NCBI GenBank assembly: GCA_022605405.1
Contig: JABYQQ010000007.1
Span: 1-64,000, forward strand
Direction: 5' to 3'
From: Earliella scabrosa
Taxonomy: Eukaryota > Basidiomycota > Agaricomycetes > Polyporales > Polyporaceae
Length of the DNA: 64,000 nt
The notes under the pieces were generated by a model. The model was not told the origin of the DNA. It ran no database searches and worked only from the letters and a program-made list of their open reading frames with translations. Shown in pieces: positions 34,571-47,502 of the stretch. Made by a program: the position numbers and the translations under genes. The stretch's first letter is position 1, and each line of letters opens with the position of its first letter.

Positions 34571-37352
34571 CTACAAACACTCCCAGCTCTGCGCCCCGAT
34601 CGACACAACCCGATTGAAGAGCTCATCCCGTCCCCTAATCGCCGTAATCACCCGTCTCTTCCCCCACCGATCCACAACCTCCAGCCCATCCACGACCTCC
34701 CTCCCCGTCGCCCACCCGACAAGCAACCGCCCCTTCCACCCAAACCCGCCCACCTTCCGCACCGCAACCACATCGTTCACGCCGACCGTGAACTCCGGGT
34801 CGAGCCCCTCTGCCTCCGACCCGCCCACGCCCGGCACTTTCGATGGCGCGGCGAGCGCAGCGCGCAGAGGCTTCTCCGCGACGAACGCGAGGCACGGCGA
34901 TGCCGCGCTCGTCACGAGCAGCACGCGCCCCTTCTTCCCGCGCACCCGCGCCGAGAAGCTCGTCGGGCCCTCCCGCCTCAGCGCCATCTCCGCGCGCTCC
35001 GCCGCGAGCTCCTTCTCGTCCACCGGCTCGTGGTCCTGCGCGCGCTCCGCGGCCGACTTCCCGGACGGAGAGGCCGCGGTGGGCGAAGACGGGTTGGAGT
35101 TCGAGTTCGACGGGGCGACGGCGCCGAGGCGGCGTTTCGAGTGCTCGCTCCCCACCTTGGCCTTGATGTGGTCCACACCGAGCACGCCCCCGACGCCTGC
35201 GCGCGTCGTCTTCCGCAGGAAGCCGACGATCTTGCTGCCGTGTTTCTTTTTCTTCTTCTCGTCGCCTTCGCCTTCGCCCTTGTGGCTCTCTTTGTCCGTG
35301 CCTTCATCGTCCACATAGGTTCCGTCGACCGAGCCTTCTTCGTCTGTATACGCCTGCGGGTGGTCGTGGTCGACCCCATCGATCTCGTAGTTCTCCGCGT
35401 CAAACGCAAAGTCGTGCTGCTTGAGCGCCTCTGCCGCCTCAGGCGGATGCTCGGCGGCTGGGTTCGAGGCGTCAACCGCAGCGGCAGTAAGATGGGGCTT
35501 CGCAACAGGCGGAGGTGGGAGGGGCGCCTTGGCCAGTTCTGCGAGTCGCAGAAGCGTGACCGTGAGCTGCGCATTGGTCGGCACGCCCTTGAGTAACGTC
35601 CTGAACAACGCTCTACGTCAGGCAGATTAAACGCGCATATCGTCCCAGGCTCACCGTCTGAGCTCGAGGAACTTCCGCCAGTGGGGGAATCGATGCGTGA
35701 GCTTGTAGGTGAGCTTGGAGAGGATAGGCTGAGAGAAGAACAGTACGCCGATCAGGAACATCGTCCCATCCACAACCATCTTGACGGGGACGATGAGGGA
35801 TGCGACCATTAACGGTACCAGGATTCCGGCGAAACGAAGACGAGCGGTCCACTTGGGGAAAGGTGCGACGGGTTCAAGTGCGCTAGGCGACAGGATTAGT
35901 AGAGCATCGTGTGCACACAGCATGGGCGACTCACTTCCCGAACCGCTCCCATGTATCCGCAACATCAGCAAGGATCCTCATGAGAGGGCGCATCTTCTCC
36001 CACAACGCGCCCTCGACGCTCTTCTTCGCCACATGCGCCGCGGGGTCTTCGGCTCCATCCGCATTCGCAGTGTCCTTCGTGTTCTTCGCCTTGAGCGCGG
36101 CCTGACTTGCATCCGGCAGCGCGCCCCCAAACGAGTCTTCGCTGCTCTCGTCCACCTCGGTCTCGGTCTCCCCTCCTAAGTCATGTTGAATGATGGGACG
36201 GGCCTCGCCATGCTTCCGTGTCGGAGCACCACCTTCGCCCATGACCGTACCAGCGCCGATGGCACCGAGGGCTGCCACAAAGTGAGACGCTTCCTGTTCG
36301 ACTGCCTCGCCTTGATGGGCTTCGGGCGCGCCGGAGAGCGAGTCAGGGGAACCAAGGGTGCCTGCTCGAGGGCTCTGGAGGTTTCCTGTGTTGCCGCTGA
36401 TGGCGGCGAGAGGGGCGGGCGGGAAGAGGGCAACCCGAGAAGGCGGGTGGAGGATAATAACGAGAATCGTACCGAGGATCAGGGCAGGAATGACGGAAAA
36501 GTACCACGCGATGAAGTAAGTCTGGCAGGACGGAAGTAAGGATAGGAAATCGCACTGAATGAACTGTCAGACGTACAGCAGCGAACTTGGCGGTCCGACG
36601 AGGTTCGTTCCACGAGCGGAGGCGAGCTATATGCTTTCCAAACGCAGCCATGCCGACGATCTTGACGGCGGTGGTGAATGCAAATTCGTCAAACAGCCAC
36701 GCTATATGGACATACCACCGTCATATACAGGCGTTCGATATTGGCGCGCAGCTTGTCGGGCGAGAACTCTTCATCGTTGGCAATCTCGAGGTCAAGGAAC
36801 CCTGGGGGCGGCGCAGGGACAGCTCGGACATATTGAACTTGCTGCATGACCGTAAGACCCGCAGACTCCATCACAACGAGCTGGTAGACGCACCTTGTTG
36901 AACCGTCTGAGCAGCATAAACACATCGTCGTTCGTCATTCCGCGAATGAGGTACGGGGCGCGGATGGTATCGTCTCGCCAGCCGAGGTCCTTGACGCCGG
37001 GATCGTCTAACTCGGACTTGGTCTTGGACGCAATGGGGGGCAGAGCGTGCTCTTGTGCGACAAGATCGGTGGGGTCTTGAACGTCTTCCGGCGCAGGTAC
37101 CGCTGGGAGCGGCTTCGTCTCCGGCGAGAGCGGGGGCGCCACGTCCGGATCTCCATGGACGGCAGCGTTGGCGGATGTATCGGTGAAAGCGGTAGAGGTT
37201 GGAGAAGGGAGAGACTGGTCAGTGTGGGCGGGAGAGCTCGCAGGATCGGTTGCAAGGGCAGGCTGAGGATGGGGATTGGCGGGAGTTGGAGTCAAGTCGC
37301 GCGGCCAGTCGTGGGGGAGACCGTCCAGCACGGCGCTCTTCTCTCTCTCCAT
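34571..37352 (-). CDS. DUF3292 family membrane protein
   Basis: Six exons (37352-36894, 36841-36716, 36660-36577, 36521-35935, 35882-35655, 35600-34571), 837 residues. The family signature is unmistakable: PYLIRGMTNDDVFMLLRRFN, then VPAPPPGFLDLEIANDEEFS, DKLRANIERLYMT and GKHIARLRSWNEPRRTAKFA. Membrane segments are near residues 220-245 (FIAWYFSVIPALILGTILVI) and around 455-505 (FAGILVPLMVASLIVPVKMV; GTMFLIGVLFFSQP). The N-terminal 110 residues are Pro/Ser-rich and probably disordered. The C-terminal part has an acidic linker, a run of five Lys, then VGFLRKTTRAGVGGVLGVDH and a beta-rich domain (GLEVVDRWGKRRVITAI), reminiscent of a lipid-binding or PH-like module. Found in most filamentous fungi; role not established. 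Confidence 0.9.
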
Positions 37353-38106
37353 CGTGTGCAGCGGGGGTGATGGGAGCGAGAGCGAGAGGGAGCATGGCGG
37401 GCGTACTATTCTTATGAGCTCGGGGTCGATCGAGAGGGTCCACCTTGACAGCGATGACGCCGTCCGACGAAGAGCTCCTCCCGCCGGCCAGCGCCTACCC
37501 TCGATATTCTTGTCGCGTCGCGTGCAGTCACGCCACGCGTCTTGTCACGCGTCTTTGCGCGATTTCCCGAGCGTATGTCCTCCGTCAAGATCAGGGGATG
37601 CACCCAGGCTTGCTGACGTTGCGAGGGGATGACCTATCGTAGATTGACGTCGCACACCTCCAGATCACATGGAAAACGGAACTTGTTCTACAGCAAGTAC
37701 AAGACCTATTATACGTACAATATCGTGACGCAGCCGTAGTACACTGTACAGCAGAGCAAAGGGAACAGACGATGAATACATGTGGGAAAGCCGGTCGATC
37801 CAACAGCGGATCTTTCAGGGAGTATCGTAGCAGCACATGTCGACCAGCAGCGGTCGACTTCGACGTGTCCATCCTCTATGGACGTGCCGCGCTCGAGGCC
37901 TGGGCCCGAGGGCGCAGCGCCGTCCGCTCTTCTTCATGTGTAATTCATGAATCGTGATGGGTTGTTCGGCTCGACGGGGTTGTCTTGTGTTTTCGTCCAG
38001 AGCGGACGCAGACTGCGGAGATGAAGAGGGGCGGAGGGGAGGAGGATAAGAGGGTAAGAGGAGATGGGGAGAATCAGAGGGAAGACGAGATAGTGAGTCC
38101 CGCGCA
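37353..38106. other. Intergenic region
   Basis: It holds the promoter of the DUF3292 gene and the 3' side of the ENA-type ATPase gene, both on the minus strand. No other gene seen. Confidence 0.5.
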
Positions 38107-41100
38107 TTACGCATCGGGGACGCTCGAGATGGCGGCGGCGTGTGCGAGCTTGTCCTTGCGGAAGTAGATGCGCTTGCCGAACTTCCACGTCTCGACAAGC
38201 ACGAGGAAGATGAGCGCGCCGATGAAGACGATGCCCCACTACGAACGAACATGGACTGTGAATCAACTGATGAACTATCAAACCGAAGGAGAATGACGCA
38301 CCTCCCAGCTGATGGGCGCGTGCAGGAACACCTTGTCGTTGATGACCGGGATGTAGATAATCGGGAACGTCGTGACGAAACCCAACACGACCGACTATGT
38401 CAAGATAATCATGAGCAACCCTCGTCCGAATGAAGACCAAGACCGGACAACTCACCCAGAACAACACCTGGTTCCCCCACAGGTCCTTCATCCACTGCGT
38501 GTACGGCGTCTTCGTCCGCGGGTGCATCCAGAACAGACTCCGGCGCATGTCCACCATCTCCCACGCGAGCAGCAAGCACGTCCAGCTCACCGCCGCGAAG
38601 CACGTCGCGCGCGCCCGGAACACCACCTCGCACCCCGCGCGCGAGTCGTTGCAGCCGCCGGCACCGAGGTCGCCTCCGCCGAAGCCCCAGATGACGAGCA
38701 CGAAGGAGGAAAGACAGATGCCACCGATGATAGTGCCGTATGCGATCATGTCGACGATGAGTTCTGATGTATGGGATGAATATCGAGTGGAGGGAAAAGG
38801 TCGGAATAATCACGTACCCAGGCTGTAGATACCACGACGAGCGTTGTGTGGTGGCCGGCGCATGACGTCCGGTGCGGCGTCCTGCATACCGAGACCCATA
38901 GCCGGCGGACCCGAAGTGACGACGACAACCCACAGCACCTCGACTGCAAAGCGCAAGAAAATCAGCGACGCGGTATATTACAACCAAGAGATAGACGTAC
39001 CAGGGCTGAGCGGGAAGACCGACAAGTTCTCCTGGTCCTTGAACGCGAGACCAACCATGAGCACGATCGCCTGACCGACGTTACCAGCGAGGAGGTGCAG
39101 CGCGAACGACTTGATGTTGTCGAACGAGCGGCGGCCCTCCCGGATAGCGGCGATGATGGACGCGAAGTTGTCGTCAGTCAACACGATGTCTAGATCGCTC
39201 GTCAGTACCAGGGCCACCATCAAGTACAAGGGCAACGGATACGTACCAGATGCGTTCTTCGCGACATCAGAGCCGCTGCCCATACCAATACCGACATCCG
39301 CGCGAGACAGACTCGGGCTGTCGTTGACACCGTCACCAGCTGTTGTCGCACATCGTTAGCGTCTCCACACACAAGGAGGAACACCTTCCCAAACTCACTC
39401 ATCGCAGCGAACTTCTTCCTCCTGTGCAGCGCCTCGATCATCCGCACCTTCGTCTCCGGCGAGCACCGTCCAATGACCCTCGGCAGCTCCTCCATCCTGT
39501 CGATCTCCTCGTCCGACATCCGGTCGAACTCGGTCGCAGTCACGACCGTGCCCCGCGGCATGAGCGCGACGTCCTTGTCCTCAATGATCCCAATCTCCTT
39601 CGCAATCGCCGTCGCCGTGCTCGGGTGGTCGCCCGTGAGCATGTGCACCACGATGCCCGCCCGACGGCAGTCTGCCACTGCAGCGCGCGACTCGGGTCCT
39701 GTGGAGTGGGAGATGAGCATGAGCTCACAACACAACACGACAAAGCACAGGGGGGATACGTACGAGGCGGGTCATAGATACCAACGAGCCCAAAGAACGT
39801 CATCTCCTTCTCGACCTCCCCGCGGTCCACGCCCTCCGTCTCGCCCGTCCACTCCTTGCCCGCGAGCGAGAGCACCCGCAGACCAGCCTTAGCCAACACG
39901 TCCACATACCGCATGATCTCGTCCTGGTCCGCGGCCTTGATCGGCCTCACGCCGTCCGCAGCCTGGATGTACATGCACGCGTCCAAGACGCGCTCCGTCG
40001 CGCCCTTCATGAGCGCGACGTACGCCGCCTTCTCCGCGGGGTGCGACGCCGGGCGCTGGAAGATGACCGCCATCCGCTTCAGCTCGGACGAGAACGGGTA
40101 CTCTGCCAGCTGCGAGTAGCCCTCGGCGAGGAGCGCCGGGCGGCCGCGCTCGAACCGGTGTGCAAGGACCTGTAGCGCACTAAACAAATGGAGACCGTCA
40201 GCCGCCGTAATGGACATAATCGAGATAGGAGAGCGGATATGAGACTCACATCTCCGTGGGGTCGCCCCTCGCAGCCCAGACCTTCCCGCCTTTCTCGGCG
40301 CCGGGGTGGTCGTGATGAAGCTTCGCGGGCTCCTGGAAGACGGACGCGATGTTGCACAGCGACGCGCACTCGAGGAACGCGCCCAGCTCCTTGCTCTCCA
40401 ACTTCGGCTCCTCCACAACCGCCTGTTCACCTGGCGTAGGAGGGTTGGACTCCGGCCCGCCCCGCGAGAACGCCATCCTGCCCGTGGTGGGGTCGAACGG
40501 ATCCCCGGAGTTCTCGAGCGTCCAGCTGCCGAGCGCGGGGAGCCAGACTTTGCGCGCGACCATGCGCCCCTGCGTGAGCGTGCCTGGAATGCAAGGGCCG
40601 AGCCCGGATCAGCGCGATGCCCAGAAGGGGAGAGAAGGGGGCAGAGATTTGGAGATGGGGGTCCACTGCCAAGGAAAGCTTACCAGTCTTGTCGGAGCAG
40701 ATGTCGGAAACCGCTCCGAGGGCCTCGATGGAGTCCAACTTGCGAACAATGACGTGACGCGCGGCCATGCGCTTGGTACTGACCGCGAACGTGATTGTGA
40801 GGACGACGATAAGTGAGGCGGGAATCATGCAGAGACCTTGGGTGGGCGGTCAGACGCAATTCAAGCTGACTTAGGCAGGGTTGGCGTACCTGTTGAGACG
40901 GCGTAGATGATGACTACCCGGTTGTTGACGAACTGGTTCGCCGCGGCGACGATGACTGCGAATACTACTGCAACAACGAAAAGCGCCACTGCCAGTTGAC
41001 TCAGGCGGCGCTGGAGGGGCGTGCCGACGTTGACTCCGAGGAAACGGCCGATGGTGTCCGTGACGGTAAGGGCGTACGCAGAGATATAGTAGTGGAAGAG

Positions 41101-42087
41101 CTTCTTGCCCTCGTCGTTTCGCCGGACCTTGCGCACCCTCGTGTTACCACTCCCCTGAAGGCTGGCAGCGATGGCGCCAATCTCAGTCTTCATGCCTGTA
41201 GCGACAACGATGCCCTGCGCACGGCCCTTGGTGACGGTGCTCGACGAGTACGCCATGTTGAGGCGGTCGCCGACGGTGACGTCATGGTCGTACTTCTCGC
41301 TCGCGTTCTTCGCGACGGGGATGGACTCGCCCGTGAGGAGGGACTCGTCGACTTCGAAGTTCATCGCGTCGAAGAGGCGGAGATCTGCGGGGACGACGTC
41401 GCCTGTCTTGAGGACGACGATGTCTCCGGGAACAAGTTGCACAGAAGGAATGACCATCTGGTGTGCTTCTCGGACGACGCTTGCTGATGGTGATGCTAGT
41501 GAACGGAGGGAGTCCCTGGAATCGCATGATAAGTGAGACGAGAGGGAGGGAGAAGAGAATCTACCCACATGGTCTGTTCAGCAGTGTATTGCTGCATGAA
41601 TCCGACGACGACGTTTAGGAGGATGACACCTGCAAATCGCTGAGCAGGGAGGACAAGGTGGCTGGACACCACACGTACCGGCGATGACACCTCCTTCTAT
41701 CCAAGATCGAATAGCAAGCGAGACGATGAACGCAACGATCATAACAAGAACCATTGCGTTGACTGTACGTACTGCTCAGCATCGAGCAGAAGCACAAGGG
41801 GTAGAGCGTGGCGCACCTATTTGTGAAATGAGGACCCGTACCCAACTGACCCCATCCCCTCCCTCGAGTTCGTTGGGGCCGTATCGTTGCAGACGCTCCT
41901 CCGCCTGCGCTTTGGTGAGACCGGCTGTTGTGTCGGCTTCATATTCGGTAGCGACTTGCTCGGCGGTGAGCTGGTAGGGTGGTGTAGGACCGGAGTCCTG
42001 TGAGGAGGTGGACTTGTCGCCCGTGTGTTGGCTGATGAGGGTGCGCTCTGTAGAGTAGGTGGCCGATCGTGGTGGAATGTCGGGCAT
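38107..42087 (-). CDS. ENA1: ENA-type P-type ATPase (Na+/K+/Li+ efflux)
   Basis: Fourteen exons encode 1061 residues, the usual length: 42087-41817, 41762-41679, 41629-41569, 41515-40890, 40836-40684, 40583-40250, 40179-39764, 39698-39399, 39339-39247, 39189-39001, 38943-38818, 38763-38456, 38394-38302, 38238-38107. It is a P-type IID cation pump that exports sodium or potassium at the plasma membrane. Visible motifs are an N-terminal cation-ATPase domain (LTKAQAEERLQRYGPNEL), the actuator loop TGES in DESLLTGESIPVAKNA, the phosphorylation site CSDKTGTLTQG (Asp396), MKGATERVLDACMY in the nucleotide domain, and the hinge MTGDGVNDSPSLSRADVGI. Ten hydrophobic segments fit the family. All junctions are in phase; exon 3 ends at an unusual GTGGGT donor. 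Expression of ENA genes in fungi is often induced by salt or high pH and can depend on HOG1, which also lies in this window. Confidence 0.94.
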
Positions 42088-44347
42088 GTTGTGGGATGTT
42101 GTGCGCAGTGTACGTATAGTCGTGTGAGTCGGGTCGGGGTCGTGATGCGGGCGTCAAGATCGGAGGGGGCTTGAGAGCGGAGGAGAGGGGGGATTCGGGA
42201 ATGGTCCAAGACCAAGCCGATGTATTTAAGTTGGGTGGGTGGGTCCGCGGGCCAGGACTCGGAGCTGGTCCGAGTCCTGGGCGAGGACGATGTCCACGCC
42301 TTGGCACGATCTTGAGCGGTCTTGGTCATCGGCAACGTCGGCGAGCCAGCGTGAACTTGTCTTGTCGGTATTCCTTTTATGGCAAGGCGATAGAGGATAG
42401 GCGTCCCGGCCCAAAATGCGAGTCTGTGCCAGCCTCGATCGTCATTCTTGGCCGCCGACCGCAGAGTCGATTGTGGGGCCTCAGCGGAGAGCCCAGCCTC
42501 TTCCGCTCTTCCCTTTCGCGGATGCTGACTCAGCTGCCTTCTTCGTTATCATTTCTCCTCCAGGGCGATCGAGAGCACGCCGGGACGCACCTCAGACCGA
42601 CGTTCGAGGGCGCAGAGATGCACGTTCGCAGCCGAGACGTTGTGTATGGACAAACGATAACGCGGAGAGAGGACGAGGACGTGCGCTGGCCGTGCGCGAA
42701 TATTGCCAGAGGTCAGGGCCAACTCAAACAGCGATCAACATCCCAAAACAGCTCCAGGCGCCCATTCCTCCACCCGACCATAGCAACCACCTCCTTCCCG
42801 GCAACCACATCCTCCTCCGGCCCATGCAAACCACCCTGAAGGTCTCCTGTCTTCATTTCGTCCATTATTGCGTCCAAACGCTGAAGCAACATATACTGAA
42901 CCCTCGATCTTGGCTATGACGTACTCGCCCGCCTGCCGAGCTTACCCGATCAGGAACGATAGATCTCACGCCCCGAGCGTTGTGCTTGGACTTGTCTTTG
43001 CACCTCCATATCTCTTCCGTTTACTCACTTTCCATGACACTCCGTGCGTGTTCTGTCTCGGATCCGGGTATCATTGCGCTCTGCTCTGCCCTACAGCACG
43101 CATGCGCAACGTGATAAGAATTGATACAATGTCGTCCGAGTTTTCTTGTCACGCGACGTCCATTGGTAGGCGTGCCTTCTTGGCCGAGCACCTCGATATC
43201 CACCACGGCGAGTCTTGGTACGCGTATTTTTCCACGCGCTCGTCCGTTTATCGACATGAGTGTTGCAGAGCGTTGATTTACGTCCATTCGAGCGCGTTCC
43301 ACGTCCTTCCACCCCCTTCCTACACATTCGGCTCTGATACATCACTCGAGTATGTGCTCACCTTATCGACTGTTAGTTCAGTGCCAAGACTGCGGTTCCT
43401 ACACCTTCGGCTCTGATACTGTTAATGCCAAGACTGCAAGTGCTCTTTCCAAGCGCACACCAACGAAGACCACCGAAGGACTCAATGCACGAAGCCTCGC
43501 GACTGTTCCGAGGTGCTACTTACACGCGCGCGGGCATTGATCGGCGAACTACCAAGACTCCGAGACAAATCAGCTTGAGTATCGTGTGATGATTCGGTGC
43601 GGACCCGTACAGCACGACAGAACTTGACGTAAAGCGTCTACTCCAGGCCGCTCTGTTCGAGCACCACGGGCTTGGTCCTTCAGAGATCAATACCGACAGG
43701 ACCGGGGGAGCGGTAAGTCAGTACGTTTGGCAGTCGACTTTCGCACCGTCCTAACCCCGTGCCGCAGGAATGCCTGACGCCAATCACCGGTATGCATGCT
43801 TGAGAGTCATAGCAGGACCGGACCCCCGTATGCCCAGCCTTTTTGATTTAAAGAGAGGCGCACTCGCGGTCTCGCGTCGCACCGTGCTCGTCTAGAGATT
43901 GTGGGACTGGCACTGGGTCAGATGCCGATTAGTATCCGATTCGCTCAACGACGCTGTAACGACCCGATCATGATGATATAATTACAGAAACTGACTTGCA
44001 AACATCGTTGGATTCCTCCTCTCTCGGAGCAAGAAGTCCGAGGCGCGGAATACAGCAACGGAGAACAAGGCAACAATCGTGTCAAGGCACGAGACGAACG
44101 TCCATGATGAGTTGAACGCATCAGAGTCGTAACGGTGGACGGGGGCATCGCGCGTTCCGCCGCCCGTCCTGCAGCTGTGGGGTGCAGGGGGAGCGGTCGT
44201 AGGTCAGAAACAACCTGGCTGTAAAACACGACGTGGTGATGAGGGCGGCACGGAGAGGAAAAGTGGTGGCGGGGTCCGGACGGGAGGAGGAGACGGAGAT
44301 AGCGTTGAAGTCAGCGGGATGCAACACCATTCCGTGGAGTGTTCCGT
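42088..44347. other. Long non-coding stretch upstream of the ENA gene
   Basis: About 2.2 kb with many overlapping short frames. It should contain the promoter of the ENA-type gene (a TTAAATA-like element lies near 42225 on the minus strand). A near-perfect 24-base repeat (TTCCTACACATTCGGCTCTG and 4 more bases) occurs at 43317-43340 and 43396-43419, and TGCCAAGACTGC at 43382-43393 and 43426-43437. No gene is supported. Confidence 0.45.
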
Positions 44348-45559
44348 CTACTGGTGACCGTTCTCGCCCGCTGCTTCCTCTATACGCTGTTCCGCCAGTG
44401 GCCGTGGTCGTGAGCCCACCTGGGCCGGATCCGTAGATACGACGGCGTTCAAGACTCCACACGTCGGGCAGCCATGTCCCGGGGGAGTGAGCGGAAGGCG
44501 AACAGCGAGGAGTTTCGCCCATCTCGCCGCCGACGGGCATCCCGCGTGCTCCTGGGCTCGCGTCAAGAGCGTCTCGATAGCGCCCGTCGGTAATATCTCG
44601 TTACACCACAGCATGCAGGTCAGGAATCGGGCATCGGAGTGGACGGACCGCTGAGCGCTGGGAGGCAGTCCGTGGCAGATGCAGCGCTGAGAACCGATGG
44701 AAGAGCGGACTACGAGCTTGAATATCGCGCCGATCACGTTCATGTTCTTCGGATAGACCTTGTCGCGGCCGACGACCAGGATGACGACGTTTGCATGTCG
44801 GAGCGGCGTGAGGAGGAGAGGGGTGATGTCGCGGACTTGTGAGAGCAAATTCTGGGTGGCCTGAGCCGCCTTGGACGTGACCGTGTAGTCCAGGACAGAG
44901 AGAAAGGTTGGATTCAGACTGAAGTCGTAGCTGGGCAGAAACCGCGCTACGAGGTCGTGAGCGGAGGATGGAAAGTAGTCCTCTCTGGTCGCAGGGGTGC
45001 ATTCGTGTGTGACGAGGTTGACGCCGATCATGTCGCCCGGGGTGGAATCAGATTCGGGATCGGATGACCAGATGGTCAAGGCCTGCATGGGTGGCTTCGG
45101 GTACTTGTCCGCAGTAGGGAGGAGTGATATACCGCACCCAAGCAGTCGGTAGGTGCGTAGGGACCCGTGCCTATGAAGGAGGTGCAGTAATGGATACAGC
45201 TCTTCGCAGAGTATGTCTTCGGTGTTGAATGGACCTGGGTGATGGTCGCAATGAACGACTATGAGGTCGCGTACTTTGCTCCTCAGCTGCTCGGATGCGA
45301 TGAGCGTCCTACATAGTGAGAGAGCATACGAGGAGGCGGTGTGGATGAAGACATGGGTGTAACCAGCGCAACGGGCATGAGGGAGCCACTGAGCGCATAC
45401 CCGCCCTACGCAAGCTGCGTTCGCGGGGTTGAGATAGGAGAAGATCTCGTAAAGAACATCATCGTTGATCATGCGCCGTTGGAAAAGGTTCGCATATGCG
45501 GGGATTGGTTGGTCCATAGGAGAGAGCTTCGGCTGTTGTTCTGTTATTGAAGACTTCAT
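44348..45559 (-). CDS. F-box-like protein, family copy 1
   Basis: A single exon of 403 codons. Residues 30-75 have the F-box-like pattern MINDDVLYEIFSYLNPANAA, then CVGRVCAQWLPHA. The rest (YTHVFIHTASSYALSLCRTL, then SKVRDLIVVHCDHHPG) is a weakly leucine-rich fold shared with the copies at 47.5 and 63.4 kb. The C-terminus has two CxxC-like pairs (PGHGCPTCGVLNA). Likely a mushroom SCF substrate adaptor; target unknown. The start MKSSITEQQ is the only in-frame ATG before the F-box apart from the one at Met15. Confidence 0.72.
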   Translation of the reverse strand: MKSSITEQQPKLSPMDQPIPAYANLFQRRMINDDVLYEIFSYLNPANAACVGRVCAQWLPHARCAGYTHVFIHTASSYALSLCRTLIASEQLRSKVRDLIVVHCDHHPGPFNTEDILCEELYPLLHLLHRHGSLRTYRLLGCGISLLPTADKYPKPPMQALTIWSSDPESDSTPGDMIGVNLVTHECTPATREDYFPSSAHDLVARFLPSYDFSLNPTFLSVLDYTVTSKAAQATQNLLSQVRDITPLLLTPLRHANVVILVVGRDKVYPKNMNVIGAIFKLVVRSSIGSQRCICHGLPPSAQRSVHSDARFLTCMLWCNEILPTGAIETLLTRAQEHAGCPSAARWAKLLAVRLPLTPPGHGCPTCGVLNAVVSTDPAQVGSRPRPLAEQRIEEAAGENGHQ

Positions 45560-46422
45560 GACGCCGTTGACGAGTGTCGTGGCGGCGTCGTGCTGGTACT
45601 CTGTTCAGGCGATTCATTAGTACATCGCTTCTGGACTGCTAACCAGATGCGTAGTGAGACTGAGCTAAACCCGATGTCGCATACCTTGTGGTACAGCTGT
45701 AATTCCACGTATGAGGTTGTTCTCGATTCAAGCGGCGCTAGGAACTCGGGCCAAACAATTTGAACTTGGTATTAGGTTGGCGCTCGGTCCGAAGTTGGCA
45801 CTCCGTCTTCATCTCCGACCGACATCGCTATGGCGGAGCCGGGTCGGGCCGGCAACCCGATGGCAGCTAAGTTTTCTGAGGCTTCCCTCATTCATCCCGG
45901 TGCAACGAGCCACATTTGATACGAGTCCGACTACTGCCATGCTGCTCAAGATTGTGCTGCGGTAGGTCATGCTCAAGGACATAAGGACATTGCATCCGCA
46001 GGGCCGCACCCTGAGGCACACGGGTTGGAGCTCTCTTCACGCCGTCTCGGCCCGGGTCTTCTCAGAAGGTATACACACTAGTGGCATGAAGGCCTGTACC
46101 GTAACTGACAGTCGTTCTGAGCGTGTCGAGGTGAGTCCAAGCGTGTCCCGGTAGGGGCCCTTCTACTTCTTAACAAGCAAGGAGTGGCATCGTGGAAGCG
46201 TCTCCTCGTTCGGTACAGGACACTAATATCCCTATCGGTGGACGTCTCTAGCTCATGGCGAAAATGAGGCACAAGCTTTCATTTGCAACGCGTCACGTCG
46301 AAGCCTTCTCGCTGCGCCGCGCGCCAGGGGCCCCTCATTCGCCAGTCGTATATCAACTCGTCTAGCTTGATGGTACAACATCACTCCCGCCTCTTCAGAG
46401 CCCCTCTCGAATCCAGCCAACG
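45560..46422. other. Divergent intergenic region
   Basis: It separates the first F-box-like gene (-) from the ISG12-like gene (+). It must include both promoters. No supported coding frame. Confidence 0.5.
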
Positions 46423-47230
46423 ATGACGACTTCCATTCGTGAGTGCTCGAAGTACGTTGCATCGTCAGCGCCACTAACCCTGAATATCCTTCTCGTCGGA
46501 CCTGCTCGTTATGATCACCGTTGGCACGGTCCCAACGTATCCTCCTCATCGCTCGCCTGCAGCGAAATCCGATGCCCCTCCCCCGTACATACATTCCCAG
46601 AAAGTGCTGTCGAAACCGCCGTGCACTTGTCCTCGTAGGGAGGGCGGAGGTACACCGGCGAACGCCGCCAACACAGCCAACGATGAGACAGACGGCAGCG
46701 ACGCCGCTGCTCGAGTCGCCAAAATAGCAGCGGGAGTCGCCCTCATTGGAGTTGCCACGCCCATCCTCGCGGTCGGTGCAGCAGCTGTCGCCTTGCCCGC
46801 GATTGGCTTCGCCTCTACAGGTGTCGTGGGTGGTACGTAATTCGCCCCCAGTCGCGTCGTGTTCTGACAAGAGTGTCGTTCGTCGCTGGCAGGGAGTATC
46901 GCGGCCACTATCCAGTCGGTCTTCTATGGCGGCGCTACCTGCGGCGTGTTCTCGGTCCTGCAGAGCGTAGGAGCGACGATCGCTGCACCCGCCGCCATCG
47001 AGGTCGCTGCGGCTGCAAGCGCCGCCGTTCTTGGTGGGAAGGCCATCGCAGAGGGCGTTACGTCAGGCAACGAAAGCGATGCCAACGGTGGAGACGAGGC
47101 TGGGAACGGGCACGACGAGGACGTCAATCAGGACCGCGTTCCATGCAATTGTGTGCAGTGCACCTGCGACAACAATTGCATGTGCGAGTGTAGGCGCAGA
47201 AGGAGGGCGAGGGAGGGCAACTGCCAGTGA
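46423..47230 (+). CDS. ISG12-like (IFI6/IFI27 family) protein, Cys-rich tail
   Basis: Three exons (46423-46438, 46563-46832, 46893-47230), 207 residues; a model starting at ATG 46511 without the tiny first exon is also possible. The middle carries the clear Ifi-6-16/ISG12 signature: a hydrophobic run (IAAGVALIGVATPILAVGAA), then ALPAIGFASTGVVGGSIAAT, IQSVFYGGATCGVFSVLQSV and GATIA. The second intron lies exactly inside GVVGG-S, a position also seen in the gene at 5.5 kb (after GGVRA). After a Gly/Ala stretch the protein has an acidic linker and a tail with seven Cys in 25 residues (CNCVQCTCDNNCMCEC), then five Arg, which is unusual for the family and could bind metal or be palmitoylated. Animal members act in mitochondria or the nuclear envelope; fungal role unknown. 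Confidence 0.82.
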
Positions 47231-47502
47231 GCTGCCTACAGTGGACACTCGTGCTGTCTCATTGAGTTCTCGCATGTTCTAATATGTTTCGGTTTCATGA
47301 CGTACTGGTAGTTCGTGCTGGCTTTGAGATGACAACCTTCTACGCGTCAGCGAAGTGGTGATGTTTGTGCGATGCGTAATTGATTGATCAAGAGTACTTA
47401 CCCTATGGTTTGTCAATTCGTACATCACGAACACACGACCTGACTTCAACCAAAAATCTCATAGCACGATGGTACTAGTAAACGACACCGACGAGCCGCG
47501 GC

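Noticed and set aside
34334..35596. 420-codon + strand frame
   Set aside because: Antisense to exon 6 of the DUF3292 gene; composition is extreme Arg/Pro and has no domain.
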